Positions 35,725 to 47,227 are shown, counted from the stretch's first letter. The stretch is DNA of 64,000 nucleotides from Elmis aenea (GCA_947652605.1 OX393579.1:21783674-21847673); one strand, 5' to 3'. Notes: a model not told the origin generated them from the sequence alone. Made by a program: numbers and translations.

Positions 35725-36673
35725 TGTAACGTCTTAAAACACGTGTACAATATTTATTATTCAAATTATGACTTGGACGTGACAACGTCGTTTCTTCAAA
35801 TTAAATTTATGAATTAAACGTGGCAACGCCGCTTTGTAAACTTGTCAGCGGAAACGCTTGTTTGAAAATGACAGTTTCCCGGTGGCTGTGGATGCTTACA
35901 GACCACGGGCTAGGGAAAAGGTGATTTGCTACAGGCCATGAGGTTGTAAAAGAAAGCCAGTTTGATCATCGGCCATTAAGTTTTTCTCTTGTAATTAATT
36001 ACGGTGGATGTACCAGTAGTTAGATGTTTATAGAGTTATTTGTGTGATAAATGCAATTGTGGATTTAGCGTATGTGACTGAACACCTATTACGTGTACGG
36101 CGAAGTGCGGCGTGGTCATAACCGCCAGTGAGAAATGTGTTAATTGAATCCACCACACGTGTTGAAGCATCATCGTACAAGTACGGTGACGTACCCTGCT
36201 TTTTGTGTAACAACCAAGTAATTCTAACAGACCGGCGAAGTGCCGCAGGCGTAAGTGCGTCAATCACCGAATTTCCGAGCACGCAAAGGTGGCGTGTGCT
36301 CGGACCGCATCCCGAGGCACAGCTCCTGCTCATCGGGACCGCATCAGCGTACACCAACGAAGAGGAGGTACCCAACAAGTTTAAGGCCTAGTATTACAAT
36401 CTTTTCAGTGTTTCAGATAATTTTTCTTGCCATGGCAATGTCATTAAAACGGCTTAGTGGTTAATATCTTTTTATGTTTAGATGTTTTGTGTATATAATT
36501 GTACATAGGTTGTAAATATAACTCAATATTCACGTTCTCCTTGTTTAGTTATTTGTTAGGGAGTATTAATCAAATAACTTGGCGCCCTAATTGATTTGTT
36601 TTTGAAGCCAATATTTTTAGAACCCATGGCCTTTGCCTCCGACGTAGGGCACGGCGAGGCTAAGAAGTTTACA
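35725..36673 (+). repeat. 5' LTR
   Basis: 949 bp, TGTAACGTC...AGTTTACA. Carries GC-rich segments near 35820-36330 and TATAT/AATATTCA stretches near 36490-36530. Open frames inside are identical in both LTRs and have no recognisable domain. Confidence 0.93.
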
Positions 36674-36898
36674 CATGGCGCCACCAACGTGGGGCTCCTT
36701 TTTTTGGTCATTGTTTTGGCTTTTGGTTAAATTTATTTGGGAGTAAATTTAGGCTGTTTTGGTTGCCTAAGCATCAGGCAATTTGAATTCAAATTGGACG
36801 CGCTTAGTACCTGTTATGTTTTATCGGTTTTATCGCCGTGCTGACTGACATCCATTGTTGTCATTTGATTGTTATTTACTTGCTTACGTTTATTCAGC

Positions 36899-38866
36899 AT
36901 GTTTGACGTAAACTGTTTAGTTTCCGATGAATTGGCTTGGGAGTTACGTATTCGTGATGTAGTTACGAAAGGGATGAGCGTTGATGCAAAGCGTGAACTT
37001 CTGAGGGCCTTCCGGAGTAAAGAAAGACAGGATCCGTCTTTGCGGGGAAAATATTCTCGCGTTAAGTTTGGCGTTGGTGAAGAAGTCAACGAGTGCAGGG
37101 ACAAATTAACGTTGTTGGAATCGCTCGTGTCGGACTTTGTTGAGCGACCGCTGACGGCGGTATATCGGAGATTATATACGAGAGTTAATCATGTTTTAAC
37201 GCGCGTGTTATATTTTGATTCTACGGAGGAGATTCGGGACGTGTGTTCTGAGCTTGGAAGTCGCTGCTTCCATTTGTTAGATAAGTTGGAGGACGTTAGC
37301 TCGGGCGACGACATGTTACGTAATGACGTCGTTGCGTTTATAGGGCAATCGAGCCCGTTGAATTTTTCACAAACGTTAGGTGCTGCTATTGAGACGTCGA
37401 CTTCTCATAGGCCGACGGTGCCAGTAAGAAAATGGGACCTTAAGTTTTCAGGAGACACCGCTCAAATGGGCGTGACCGGTTTTCTGGAACGGGTAGCGGA
37501 GCTGCGTGTGGCGCGTAACGTGCCCGAGTCGCAATTGTTAGATGAGGCGATTGATTTGTTTGAGGACCAGGCTTTAATCTGGTACCGGTCTATTAAAAGC
37601 CAAGTAGCGAGTTGGTCACAACTAGTCGGTCTTCTTAAGTTAAATTTTCTACCGTTGGATTACGACGAAGAGTTGTGGGAGGAAATTCGAGCGCGTAAAC
37701 AAGGCGAGGATGAGAGACCTATCCTCTATATCGCCAATATGCGTATACTTTTCTCTCGTTTATCCGAAGACACTCCGGAGCTGACGCAGCTTAAGTACCT
37801 TATGAGAAATTTGCAGCCTTTCTACGCCAGCCATTTGGCCTTAGTTTCGGTGCCGACCGTCGACAAATTAATTGTATTATGCCGACGCTTGGAGGAAACT
37901 AAGTCGCGCAACTCAAAGTTTCAAAAGGGTAACGTTGCTGTCAGAGAGCCTCTGGAACCGGATTTAACCTATAGATCCCCCGCGATCGTTCCGAACCAAG
38001 TTGACTCTATGTCGTGTACTGTCCAAGTGGCTGCTCCGTCAATCAGCCGTGAGGTTCGGAATAATAATCTCAATGGTCAACGTAGCTCTGCGCGGTTCAA
38101 TAGACGTGGTAACTTAATATGTTGGAACTGCCGAACCCCCGGCCATACTTTCCGTACTTGTTTCGCGGATCGTAGGTCGTTTTGTTTTATATGCGGCACA
38201 CCGGATGTGACCTACACTTCGTGCACTGGTTGCGGAAAAAAAGGTTCAACGAAACGGAAATTGTCTGACAGGTACTCCAACGGAGTGGGTTCCCCTTCAG
38301 GAGAATTGAAACTCCAGCGGGTTAAATGGGACTCTTGGTTGACTACCGTAAGGGATTTTTACCAGACCCCGGTTCACGTGGACGGAGTATTTGTTCATCG
38401 CTTCCAAGATAATCGCCCATATGTGCACGTCAGTATGCTAGATGAATGTGTTCTCGCGCTGTTGGATTCAGGGGCGAGCCAGTCGATATTAGGACGAGAT
38501 TATTTACACCTAATAAAGAAATTAGGCTTAGTAATGAGTCGTCCCCCAGGGAGTACGGTTTTGCAAACTGCCGACGGCGTCATGCAGTCTATCTTGGGTC
38601 AAGTAATTGTACCACTGAGTTTGGAGGGCAAAGGGCGCGAAATCAGTTTGTTAGTTTCGGACTCCGTTACAAACGGCCTCACTCTGGGAGCCGATTTTTG
38701 TTATTTGTTTGGGATTAAAACGAATTTCGAAAAAGATTCGTTCGTCGTGCCTTCAGCAGGAAATTCGCTGGCGGTAGTTCATACACGTGATGATCTGGAC
38801 GTAGAGGGTGACGTCGTCCGGAAGAGGGGCTGCGTGTTGTCTGGCGCGAACGATAATTTCGCATAG
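36899..38866 (+). CDS. Gag-protease protein of the LTR element, 655 aa
   Basis: Start chosen at ATG 36899 (preceded by AGC); ten more codons upstream lack an ATG. Order of domains: basic/helical N-terminus; a Gag capsid-like region around residues 190-330 (FLERVAELRV near 195, ALIWYRSI near 226-233); a CCHC zinc knuckle CWNCRTPGHTFRTC at residues 408-421; a second Cys-rich stretch CFICGTPDVTYTSCTGCGKK just after it, which lacks the His of a normal knuckle; then a retropepsin-type aspartic protease with LLDSGASQSILG, catalytic Asp near residue 523. Gag would form particles packaging the RNA and protease would mature them. The frame is intact and GC-rich relative to its surroundings. The stop at 38864-38866 is followed by 1.5 kb without polymerase. 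Confidence 0.9.
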   Translation: MFDVNCLVSDELAWELRIRDVVTKGMSVDAKRELLRAFRSKERQDPSLRGKYSRVKFGVGEEVNECRDKLTLLESLVSDFVERPLTAVYRRLYTRVNHVLTRVLYFDSTEEIRDVCSELGSRCFHLLDKLEDVSSGDDMLRNDVVAFIGQSSPLNFSQTLGAAIETSTSHRPTVPVRKWDLKFSGDTAQMGVTGFLERVAELRVARNVPESQLLDEAIDLFEDQALIWYRSIKSQVASWSQLVGLLKLNFLPLDYDEELWEEIRARKQGEDERPILYIANMRILFSRLSEDTPELTQLKYLMRNLQPFYASHLALVSVPTVDKLIVLCRRLEETKSRNSKFQKGNVAVREPLEPDLTYRSPAIVPNQVDSMSCTVQVAAPSISREVRNNNLNGQRSSARFNRRGNLICWNCRTPGHTFRTCFADRRSFCFICGTPDVTYTSCTGCGKKGSTKRKLSDRYSNGVGSPSGELKLQRVKWDSWLTTVRDFYQTPVHVDGVFVHRFQDNRPYVHVSMLDECVLALLDSGASQSILGRDYLHLIKKLGLVMSRPPGSTVLQTADGVMQSILGQVIVPLSLEGKGREISLLVSDSVTNGLTLGADFCYLFGIKTNFEKDSFVVPSAGNSLAVVHTRDDLDVEGDVVRKRGCVLSGANDNFA

Positions 38867-40345
38867 TAGATTAGTACAGCTGTGTTCACCCGGCTTAAGA
38901 ATAGGTGTCCACGTAGCCACGGTGACGTAAAAGTCGTCTAATGGTCTGTTGTGTTCTTCGTCCCTTTCGCTCTTGCTGTTTTGTATCAAGGCGCTTGAGT
39001 TTTCACCGTTTCTTCTTGCTGAGTGTGTGGAATGATCAAGGCATGCGATCAGCTCACAGCCTCTGACTCTTCGGACTCAAACTGTGCCGCCTCTGCCAGA
39101 GCGCATGGTGTATGTAAGTTCGTTTTTCGCTGTATTGGTGCTCCTATAAATAGGTCAGTCATACAGTGTTCAGTTAATTTTTCTACGAGATGGACGCTTA
39201 TTACTTACCGGTTAGTTGCGAGGATGAATTTTGTTTTCTCCTTCGCATTAGATTCAGGCCTGTTGAGGATTTTCGAACTCAACAGTTTTAAAGTCCATTG
39301 TCGTATAATGGCATTTGTAAATAATTTTTTCAAATAGGACTAGTTAGTTTTAATAATCAACTGCGCTGCGGATCGGTTATACGCGTTTCGTCAGGCTAGA
39401 AAGCGTGCGAATAAGGTTGCTTATTATTTTTAAGAGAATGTTGGTTATCGCCACTGCTGTGCCGGTGGGTACCGGTAAGCGACCGTTGATGTGGGGATAA
39501 AGATATAGGGAGTTACGATATACGTACGGATTTATCGCGGTATCACGTAGATGAGTTTCGCGCTCCGGCGGATTTGGGCTGAAAGTTTTCGGCTAGAAAC
39601 TCATTATTGTGAATTCGAGTTAGCAGTTATGATAGGACGGCTAGGTCAGTTATTTTGTCTTGCGAAGACACGATTTTGAAACGCGGTTGTAAGCGCGGTA
39701 TTTGACTAGGTCGAGACGCTGCTCGAGCGTTAGTACCAAGGTATGACGTAACTGGTACCCTTATCTTTAGCGAACGGTACGGCAAACAGTGGGCAATCAG
39801 TCCGAAATTGTCGATTTCGAGGTTTTAGGGTTAGTGGATATTGGCGTGGTTTTTTTAATCTCCTGAATTGGCCAACGGCACGGTACAGGTTCAGTGGCTA
39901 ATCGCTTCGAGTCCGGCGATTTCAAAGTAGGTTAGTTTAGGCATAGTGTGGTTGTTGGGTTTTAGTCCAGTGTGTGTTTGGCTTTAGGGATTCATATTGT
40001 GTGACTGCCAGGTCTTTTGGCCGATTTGGTTGTTTTTAGTTACGTTCCGTTCGGCTGGTTTGGGTACTAGGCGTCCCGGTCATCGGCGCTGCTATGTCAT
40101 CTTTAGCGACGGTGGGCGTTGAACCCCAACCTATACGACGGCCAGTATGTTTGGGTTAGTAATTTTATTTAGTGGTTAGTAGTCGGCCAAGGGATGTATG
40201 GTAGCAGCAAGGTAGTTTTCTTGATTATCGGCTAGTGGCTATTCCCCTTTGGAGTAGGGAGGTAGTTTGAGCAAAGGGCACCTTGGAGTTTTCTTTTTGT
40301 TAGCCTTGGGGGTTTTCGTCCTATTTTTAGTAAGTAAGGGGGGAG
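38867..40345 (+). other. Noncoding 3' interior of the LTR element
   Basis: 1.48 kb where pol would be expected. It is GC-rich like gag, but stops occur in every frame and no YXDD, zinc-finger HHCC or DDE motif is visible. It ends in the purine tract AAGGGGGGAG. It might hold RNA packaging or export signals. Confidence 0.6.
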
Positions 40346-41294
40346 TGTAAAGTCTTAAAACACGTGTACAATATTTATTATTCAAATTATGACTTGGACG
40401 TGACAACGTCGTTTCTTCAAATTAAATTTATGAATTAAACGTGGCAACGCCGCTTTGTAAACTTGTCAGCGGAAACGCTTGTTTGAAAATGACAGTTTCC
40501 CGGTGGCTGTGGATGCTTACAGACCACGGGCTAGGGAAAAGGTGATTTGCTACAGGCCATGAGGTTGTAAAAGAAAGCCAGTTTGATCATCGGCCATTAA
40601 GTTTTTCTCTTGTAATTAATTACGGTGGATGTACCAGTAGTTAGATGTTTATAGAGTTATTTGTGTGATAAATGCAATTGTGGATTTAGCGTATGTGACT
40701 GAACACCTATTACGTGTACGGCGAAGTGCGGCGTGGTCATAACCGCCAGTGAGAAATGTGTTAATTGAATCCACCACACGTGTTGAAGCATCATCGTACA
40801 AGTACGGTGACGTACCCTGCTTTTTGTGTAACAACCAAGTAATTCTAACAGACCGGCGAAGTGCCGCAGGCGTAAGTGCGTCAATCACCGAATTTCCGAG
40901 CACGCAAAGGTGGCGTGTGCTCGGACCGCATCCCGAGGCACAGCTCCTGCTCATCGGGACCGCATCAGCGTACACCAACGAAGAGGAGGTACCCAACAAG
41001 TTTAAGGCCTAGTATTACAATCTTTTCAGTGTTTCAGATAATTTTTCTTGCCATGGCAATGTCATTAAAACGGCTTAGTGGTTAATATCTTTTTATGTTT
41101 AGATGTTTTGTGTATATAATTGTACATAGGTTGTAAATATAACTCAATATTCACGTTCTCCTTGTTTAGTTATTTGTTAGGGAGTATTAATCAAATAACT
41201 TGGCGCCCTAATTGATTTGTTTTTGAAGCCAATATTTTTAGAACCCATGGCCTTTGCCTCCGACGTAGGGCACGGCGAGGCTAAGAAGTTTACA
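40346..41294 (+). repeat. 3' LTR
   Basis: 949 bp, offset 4621 from the 5' LTR, same sequence apart from A at 40351. Follows the polypurine tract and is followed by GTAT, the target duplication. Confidence 0.93.
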
Positions 41295-41299
41295 GTATA

Positions 41300-42814
41300 C
41301 AGGGTGGTGCTTTTTTCGATGCTCACCATTGCTATCTTGGAAACGGTAAAAGATACAAGGTCGGTTAAATTAGAGAAAAGTTGCACATTTTTATGGCGAT
41401 TAAGAATCTGAAAAGAAATCCTGGATATTTTGATTCGTTTTTGATTTATTACAAAAAAACTGAAAAATGTGATTTTAGAAAAATAATACTATCTTCCCTA
41501 CCATTGGCGCTATTTCATTTAAACTTGGTAAATATATGTTTTTGACCGTCCTGGGTTTGATGACGTCAACAGAAATTTTCTAAGCCTTCTAGATTTCAAG
41601 TTACGATAGTCAACTTTTTTATTTCTTATGGCCGCCATATTGGATTTTTACACCATCAGACAGACAAAAAAATTAGCTTTTTAGATTGGTAACCAACATA
41701 CTCTTTTTCTTTCGAAAAACTTGTTGAAATTTTAAAATTTGTATAAATAATCTATGAAATCGCGAATGTTCTGAAAAACAATTGAAATTATAATATAAAT
41801 AAATGTGACACAACATTTTATAGGTCTAATAAAATAACGAAATGACAATAAATTTAAAACAGCAGATAAATAATTATTTAAATAATTGTTTAAAGTGCGC
41901 GCCGTTATGTATGATGTAGTGGTTAGTCCTCAAATTCATTTCGTCCACTGCCTTTTAAGATAGTTTGTCTCGAAATAAAGTCGAAAGCATTTTTGATTTT
42001 ACGGCGAAGAAGTTCAATATTTTCCGTTAGGGTTGCATAAACAACATCAATGTAAAAGTAATCCATAGGCGTTAAACATGGCGATCGCGGAGGCCAATGA
42101 ACAGGACCAAACGTATCGTCATAAATTTTGAAAGGGTACATCTAAATTAATATCCTTTTACAATGCGGGCGTTGTGAGGAACGCTCCTTCTTGCTGAAAC
42201 TACTGATGATTTTGAATTGTTAATAATGGCAATTCGCCTAACATATCTTCTAAATATGTTTCCAACAATCTTAATTTCGTTATCATTAGACCAATAAAAT
42301 GTTCTGTAGCTTTTACTTATATCATAGTTTCAATTGTTTTTCAGAGCATTCTCGATTTTATAGATTATTTATACAAATTTTCAAATTTCAACAAGTTTTT
42401 TGGAAGAAAAAAGGGATGTTGGTTACCAATCTAAAAAGCTAATTTTTTTGTCTGTCTGATGGTGTAAAAATCCAATATGGCGGCCATAAGAAATAAAAAA
42501 GTTGACTATCGCAACTTGAAATCTAAAAGGCTTAGAAAATTTCTGTTGACGTCATCAAACCCAGGACGGTCAAAACCTACGGTTACTAAGTTTAAATGAA
42601 ATAGCATCAATGGTAGGGAAGATAGTAATATTTTTCTAAAATCACATTTTTCAGTTTTTTGGTAATAAATCAAAAACGAATCAAAATATCCAGGATTTCT
42701 TTTCAGATTCTTAATCGCCATAAAAATGTGCAACTTTTCTCTAATTTAACCGACCTTCTATCTCTTACCGTTTCCAAGATAGCAATGGTGAGCATCGAAA
42801 AAAGCACCACCCTG
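41300..42814. mobile_element. Mariner-like foldback, 1515 bp, with transposase remnant
   Basis: Ends TA-CAGGGTGGTGCTTTTTTCG and complement, TA duplicated; arms of about 460 bp (41300-41790 against 42330-42814). The LTR element sits immediately before its left terminus. The loop contains a minus-strand transposase fragment (41923-42141). Inserted in the hAT-like MITE. Confidence 0.9.
41923..42141 (-). pseudogene. Mariner-like transposase C-terminal remnant, 72 codons
   Basis: The minus strand reads PVHWPPRSPCLTPMDYFYID followed by VVYATLTENIELLRRKIKNA, matching the C-terminal part of insect mariner-like transposases (usual form HWPPRSPDLTPLDFFLWG...VYA). The Asp of SPDL is Cys here and the tail is short, so it is inactive. 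It lies in the loop of the foldback, the complementary part of what is kept in the loop at 15548. Confidence 0.75.
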
Positions 42815-42912
42815 TATAATTTACCCCCCCCAAAATTTAACTTACCCCCCAAAATATTCAACTTGCTCCCCTGCGGGTCCTACGCCTCACGTTGGGAGAC
42901 ACTGATTTAATC

Positions 42913-44081
42913 CCAGGGTTAATCCCAGGTTTAGCTCTGATGCCTTAAGGCTCTATCAGTAACAAATCTTAAAATTCTACACTTTTAATGTCTGGCACAA
43001 ACAAGCACGCACGCACGCACGCACGAACACAATCACAATACTTAGGTATAGCGAAAGTAAAAAAGAGCAATTAGTTCATCTTTACCTAAATAGCTATTAT
43101 GATGTCTTATGTTAATAAGCAAATCAAAAATTGATTGTCTGATCTCCAAATAGGCTTTCTTATAGTGAATCAAAATAAATGGTTCACTCTGTATACCAAG
43201 TGTTTAAGTTTTAAATAAATCGATGACTATGCTCTATTACTTTTAACTTGTCGGATAAGTAGTAGATAATTATATTGTCTGTAATTTTATTAAATTTTGC
43301 GCATAACTATAAATGATCCATTTGTAAACTTCCTCATTTAAACTGTATAAAAGATATTTTCTGGGATTATAATAAGCTCTCTAGTGTAAATTGTTTGACA
43401 AAAAAAAAAAGCTGAAATAAAGCCGTTAATATTATTTCAGACTTGTCGATTATTTACTACAGCAACTCGCATCAAAGCTGGCGATTCAATTGGTATTAAA
43501 CACTCAACCTTTATGTCCTTCGCAATAAACAAACCCCGAAACGTATATAATTCAAAAAGCAGGCGTAAATGAATGTTTCACAAAATATTTAGCGACGCAT
43601 TTAACTCTCCGACTCGTACATTTTTGGAATGTTTGATTTTAATTTATCTCTAAATTTTAGTTTTCAATAGTAGTTTTCAATTATCATTCCTATCATATTT
43701 TGTTTAAATATTTGAAGAATTTTATACCGTTGCAGTCAAAACATTTTTAGTTTGCTGTGCAGCGTCAGCCGTATTTTACTTATTTAAAGTTGCAAAACTG
43801 AAATAACCGTCGCTACAACTACCATCTAGGAGTTTTTACAGCTGCGTCACTTTTATAGTGTTAGATGAGTTTCAACAATGTCACGCGCAGCAAAAGGACG
43901 TCTTTATCATTAAAATTATATACGTTTTGCAACTTTACACAGAATGTATTAACAATTAAGCATTTAAATTAAAATGAGATACTTTGGATGTTTAAAACTT
44001 AACTTGTGTTTTAAAGATTTAATTTAGGTCACAAATTATTCTTTAACTTCGCTTTAAATATAAGCGTCAACCCAAAGAATA
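42913..44081. other. Intronic DNA with a short ACGC microsatellite
   Basis: CACG repeated about five times at 43004-43024; otherwise no supported feature. Confidence 0.5.
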
Positions 44082-44083
44082 TA

Positions 44084-45262
44084 CAGGGTGGAGCAAATTC
44101 GGATACTAATAGTTAGCGAAAAGCTTATATCGGTCCTTTGGATTCTTTTTTTGAGAAAAGAACGCCTATGTAATAAGATTTTTTATATTGCATTTAATTT
44201 TGGCACTAAAGACAAAAAATTAATTTTCATCGTTTTTGAAAATGTATTATAACTAACTTATTAATAAAAATAGAACTGTTATAAACCTTTTTTACACAAA
44301 TTTTTATGCTTAATTTAAAAAAAAAATAATTATTTTTTTAGCAACCTTGACTTTCGATGTATGAAGTAAAGTTATATTTTTTTTAAATAGAAACCCCAAA
44401 TTGCCATGACTTTATACAAAAGAGAATTTTTTTCACTTTTTAAAAATGTATAGTTTTATATATCTGTTGCAAAAAAACCGAAAGATGGTTAATTTTGTAA
44501 AAATTTCCTTTTCAAAGTTTGCCACGATTTCGTAAACAAGTGATGTTTGTAATTGCTAAACAACTAAACGTCATATCCAAGTAAATTTTTCAACTTTAAA
44601 GCAAATCCGTGTATTCTCTTGTATTTTTTATGTGTTTATTATGGTATTGTGATTATGCCTAAATTTGAACACTTCAAAAAGTTTAATATTTTAAAAGTTT
44701 TCATTGTAAGTGCTAAAACATAGCGGCTGCTGCAGAATTTACTTGGAAATGATGTTTAGTTCTTTATTAATTGCAAACATCACTTGTTTATGAAATCATG
44801 GCAAACTTTGATGATAAAACTTTCACAAAATTAGCCTTATCTCGGTTATTTTTTGCAATCAATATATAAAACTCTATATTTTTGAATAGCTAAAAAAATG
44901 CTCTTTCATATAAAATCATGGATGACCAGGTATGATTTCCATTTAAAAAAATATAAATTTACTTTTGATCGGAAAGTCAGTCGCAAAAAAAATATATTTT
45001 TGTTTTAAAATGAAGCATAAAAATCTGTACAAGAAACCTTAATCACATTTTGTTCTATTTTAATAAATAAAGGAAGTATAGTAAATTTTCAAAAATTAAG
45101 AAATTTCATGTTTCGTCTGTAGAGCTAAAATGCAAAGCTTCATAAAAAATTTGATTACATAGGTGTTCTTTTATCAAAAAAATATAGCTTAAGTTATCAG
45201 ATTTTCGCCAACTATTACGGTAATCAAGATTCTCCGTAAAACATTCGAATTTGGTCACCCTG
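44084..45262. mobile_element. Mariner-like foldback (GGAGCAAATTCGGA end), complete, 1179 bp
   Basis: Ends TA-CAGGGTGGAGCAAATTCG and CGAATTTGGTCACCCTG-TA. Two nested inverted arms around a centre with AAACAAGTGATGTTTG. Same family as 23585-24586 and 48265-49550. Noncoding. Confidence 0.85.
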
Positions 45263-45264
45263 TA

Positions 45265-46652
45265 CATATCCGGCAGATTGGTTCTTAACTACATACGCAA
45301 CTGTCCAAAGATTTTGAGTGCATATGGCCCCCCGTAGTCATTGTATATGAATACTTTATTGTTTTTTCCTATAATCACATATTGTACGAGTAGTGTGTCC
45401 TATTTATGATGTATTACAAATTTATCAACAAATTGTTTGTTGATCGAGGAAATCTTAAAACTGACGTTGTAGACTCCAAGTTATGACTGTAAAGTTTTAA
45501 CGTTAATTTTTTAAATAAAAATTGAAAGCTCATAAATTGGTCTTTTAAAGTGTTAAATTTTTAGGTATATAATGCTTCAGAGTTTGTTTCATGTTATTCA
45601 TTTAAAAAATAAATGAAATAACACTGAGATAAAATATAAATAACTGATGCCAGGCGGAGTGTTGCAGTACCTATATGGAGTTTTTTAAATACCTTATAAC
45701 AATTAGCTTGAACATTTCTACACAGACAATGTTTTATTTAACACATTTTCTTTAGAGTGTACAACTGTTAAAGTCTATTTTTCGAGATATACACTGGGAT
45801 AATTTTGTGAAGCACACTGTATTTTTGTTTAAAGCAGGTCTGATAAAACCATTAAGTAATATTAACGGCTTTCTAGAACTTCAAAATTCAAGGGCGCACA
45901 AATAATGTTAATAACGAATAAAAGTCGTAATAACCAGCAAAGTATTATGCAAATATCTTTCAGAAGTCTAGAACTGCTTAAAATGAAATGTTTTAGCGTA
46001 TTAGCATTGAGATTTGGAGGCTCAAGCTCAAGGTCTGCTTCTTGTGCCAAATACCGGAGAACTAACAGGCATTACATTACACTTGGATTACGTCGCATCT
46101 CTTTCTCTTGGCATTGTTATTAAAATTAAACTTACGCACTGAAAATTGCTACTGACTCGTATCTAACTGTTTAAGTAAATAACTCTCTACCTTTATAGAT
46201 AAAAATATGCCACGCAGTATAAGAAAAAAATTTACAAACTTTAATTTAGACCTAAAATACTATCATTTATATTTTCTAACTCGCTAAATGGAATTAAGTA
46301 TTTCTTACGCGAATTTTAGTCCCCCATTTCTTCTTTTCCAAATTTTGTGTTAACTGAACTAAAGTTTTAGTTATGTAAAAGATTACAATCTATAAAAGCT
46401 GCAGTTGTTTTTAAGAATGCATCTGTTACCAATAATTTACTGTTATTAGCGAATCTCTACCGCGTTTAGCTTAAAAGCTAGAACTGTATACAAAAGAACA
46501 AATCAGTCTGCGTTAAGCCGATCAGTAAAAACTGAAACGAAAAACCTCATTTTACAATTTATGAAAAACAATATTAACGACATTGAAATCAAATATTGAC
46601 AGCTGCTAAAAGCAATGTACGACTATTGATATCTGCATCAGCTAATAGCAAA
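45265..46652. other. Intronic DNA, one weak minus-strand frame
   Basis: A minus-strand frame at 45862-46035 reads AQEADLELEPPNLNANTLKH then a hydrophobic stretch. It looks slightly coding-like, but there is no ATG context, domain or partner exon. The rest is unassigned. Confidence 0.3.
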
Positions 46653-47098
46653 TTTTTTCTACTACCATTAATGTAAAAGACTCTTACTGCACAGCTTGAA
46701 TGCATAGTAAAGCCGCGTTTTCCTAGCAGCAGGTATTTTGCGCGGCGTAGAACGTAGTAATGTCTCGACCAATCAACATAGAGAGATTAATAATCTCTCC
46801 ATGTTGACTGGTCGAGGCATTACTACGTTCTACGCCTCGCACAATACCTGTTGCTAGGAAAACGCGGCTTAAGTGAGTTATATTATAACGCACGGTAAGC
46901 AAAACGCGCACTTGTCTAGAAATGTCAAAGTAGGCTTACGTCAAAATTGACAAGACAACATAATTACATGTGTATACTAGCCAAAAAGCCGTTAAAATCG
47001 TATGTATTATGAGTTCGTAGAAAAAGTAAGCTACATAACACGAGGTAAAGCAATTACGCACACGTAATATGCTTCTTACAACTCTGTATAACGTAATA
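46653..47098 (-). repeat. Hairpin-headed repeat family, copy 4, carrying a MITE
   Basis: Reverse orientation: tail TTTTTTCTACTACCATTAATG, core GCACGGTAAGCAAAACGCGC and TCTAGAAATGTCAAAGTAGG, then GTTCGTAGAAAAAG and a head ending near ACTCTGTATAACGTAAT. Interrupted at 46711-46869 by a Harbinger-like MITE. Confidence 0.8.
46711..46869. mobile_element. PIF/Harbinger-like MITE, 159 bp, near-perfect palindrome
   Basis: AGCCGCGTTTTCCTAGCAGC and its near-complement, arms of about 78 bp with few mismatches; TAA on both sides. Removing it with one TAA restores the CATAGTAAGTGAG sequence expected of the host repeat, which fixes the boundaries. Confidence 0.92.
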
Positions 47099-47227
47099 TG
47101 TTTCTTAACTGACATTTACACATTGTTTTACAGACGTCTAGCTCTAGCCTCTAGTCTAGCGCATATGGTAGAAGACGCATTAAATAAGCCGTTTTTGCGA
47201 AAAATTTGTTAAAGCTGTTCCCAACTT

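Larger units (their letters stand above)
35725..41294 (+). mobile_element. Nonautonomous LTR retrotransposon (Gag-protease only), 5570 bp
   Basis: Two 949-bp LTRs (35725-36673, 40346-41294) start TG and end CA and differ, by my line-by-line comparison, at one base (C at 35730, A at 40351). A 4-bp duplication GTAT flanks the element (35721-35724, 41295-41298). Two bases after the left LTR lies TGGCGCCACCAACGTGGGG, a plausible primer-binding site; a purine run AAGTAAGGGGGGAG directly precedes the right LTR. The 3.67-kb interior encodes only a Gag-protease protein. No reverse transcriptase, RNase H, integrase or envelope is present. The 4-bp duplication and Gag/protease layout point to Ty3/Gypsy. 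Near-identical LTRs imply a recent insertion, so enzymes must have come from a relative. Confidence 0.93.
35548..42904. mobile_element. hAT-like MITE, outermost layer of a three-level nest
   Basis: Ends CAGTGTTTCCCAA and TTGGGAGACACTG are near-perfect inverted termini flanked by an exact 8-bp duplication ATTTAATC (35540-35547, 42905-42912). Its own sequence is only about 35548-35720 and 42817-42904; the rest is a mariner-like foldback holding an LTR retrotransposon. Noncoding. Confidence 0.9.

Noticed and set aside
36028..36378. Open frames in both LTRs (minus and plus)
   Set aside because: Identical in both LTRs only because the LTRs are identical; no domain recognised, and they overlap each other on both strands.
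36580..36600. TTGGCGCCCTAATTG inside the LTR as the primer-binding site
   Set aside because: It lies within the LTR; the site just after the LTR end (36676) is in the correct position.
45862..46050. Minus-strand frame with a hydrophobic stretch as a membrane protein gene
   Set aside because: No ATG in a convincing position, stop codons close upstream, no similarity recognised.
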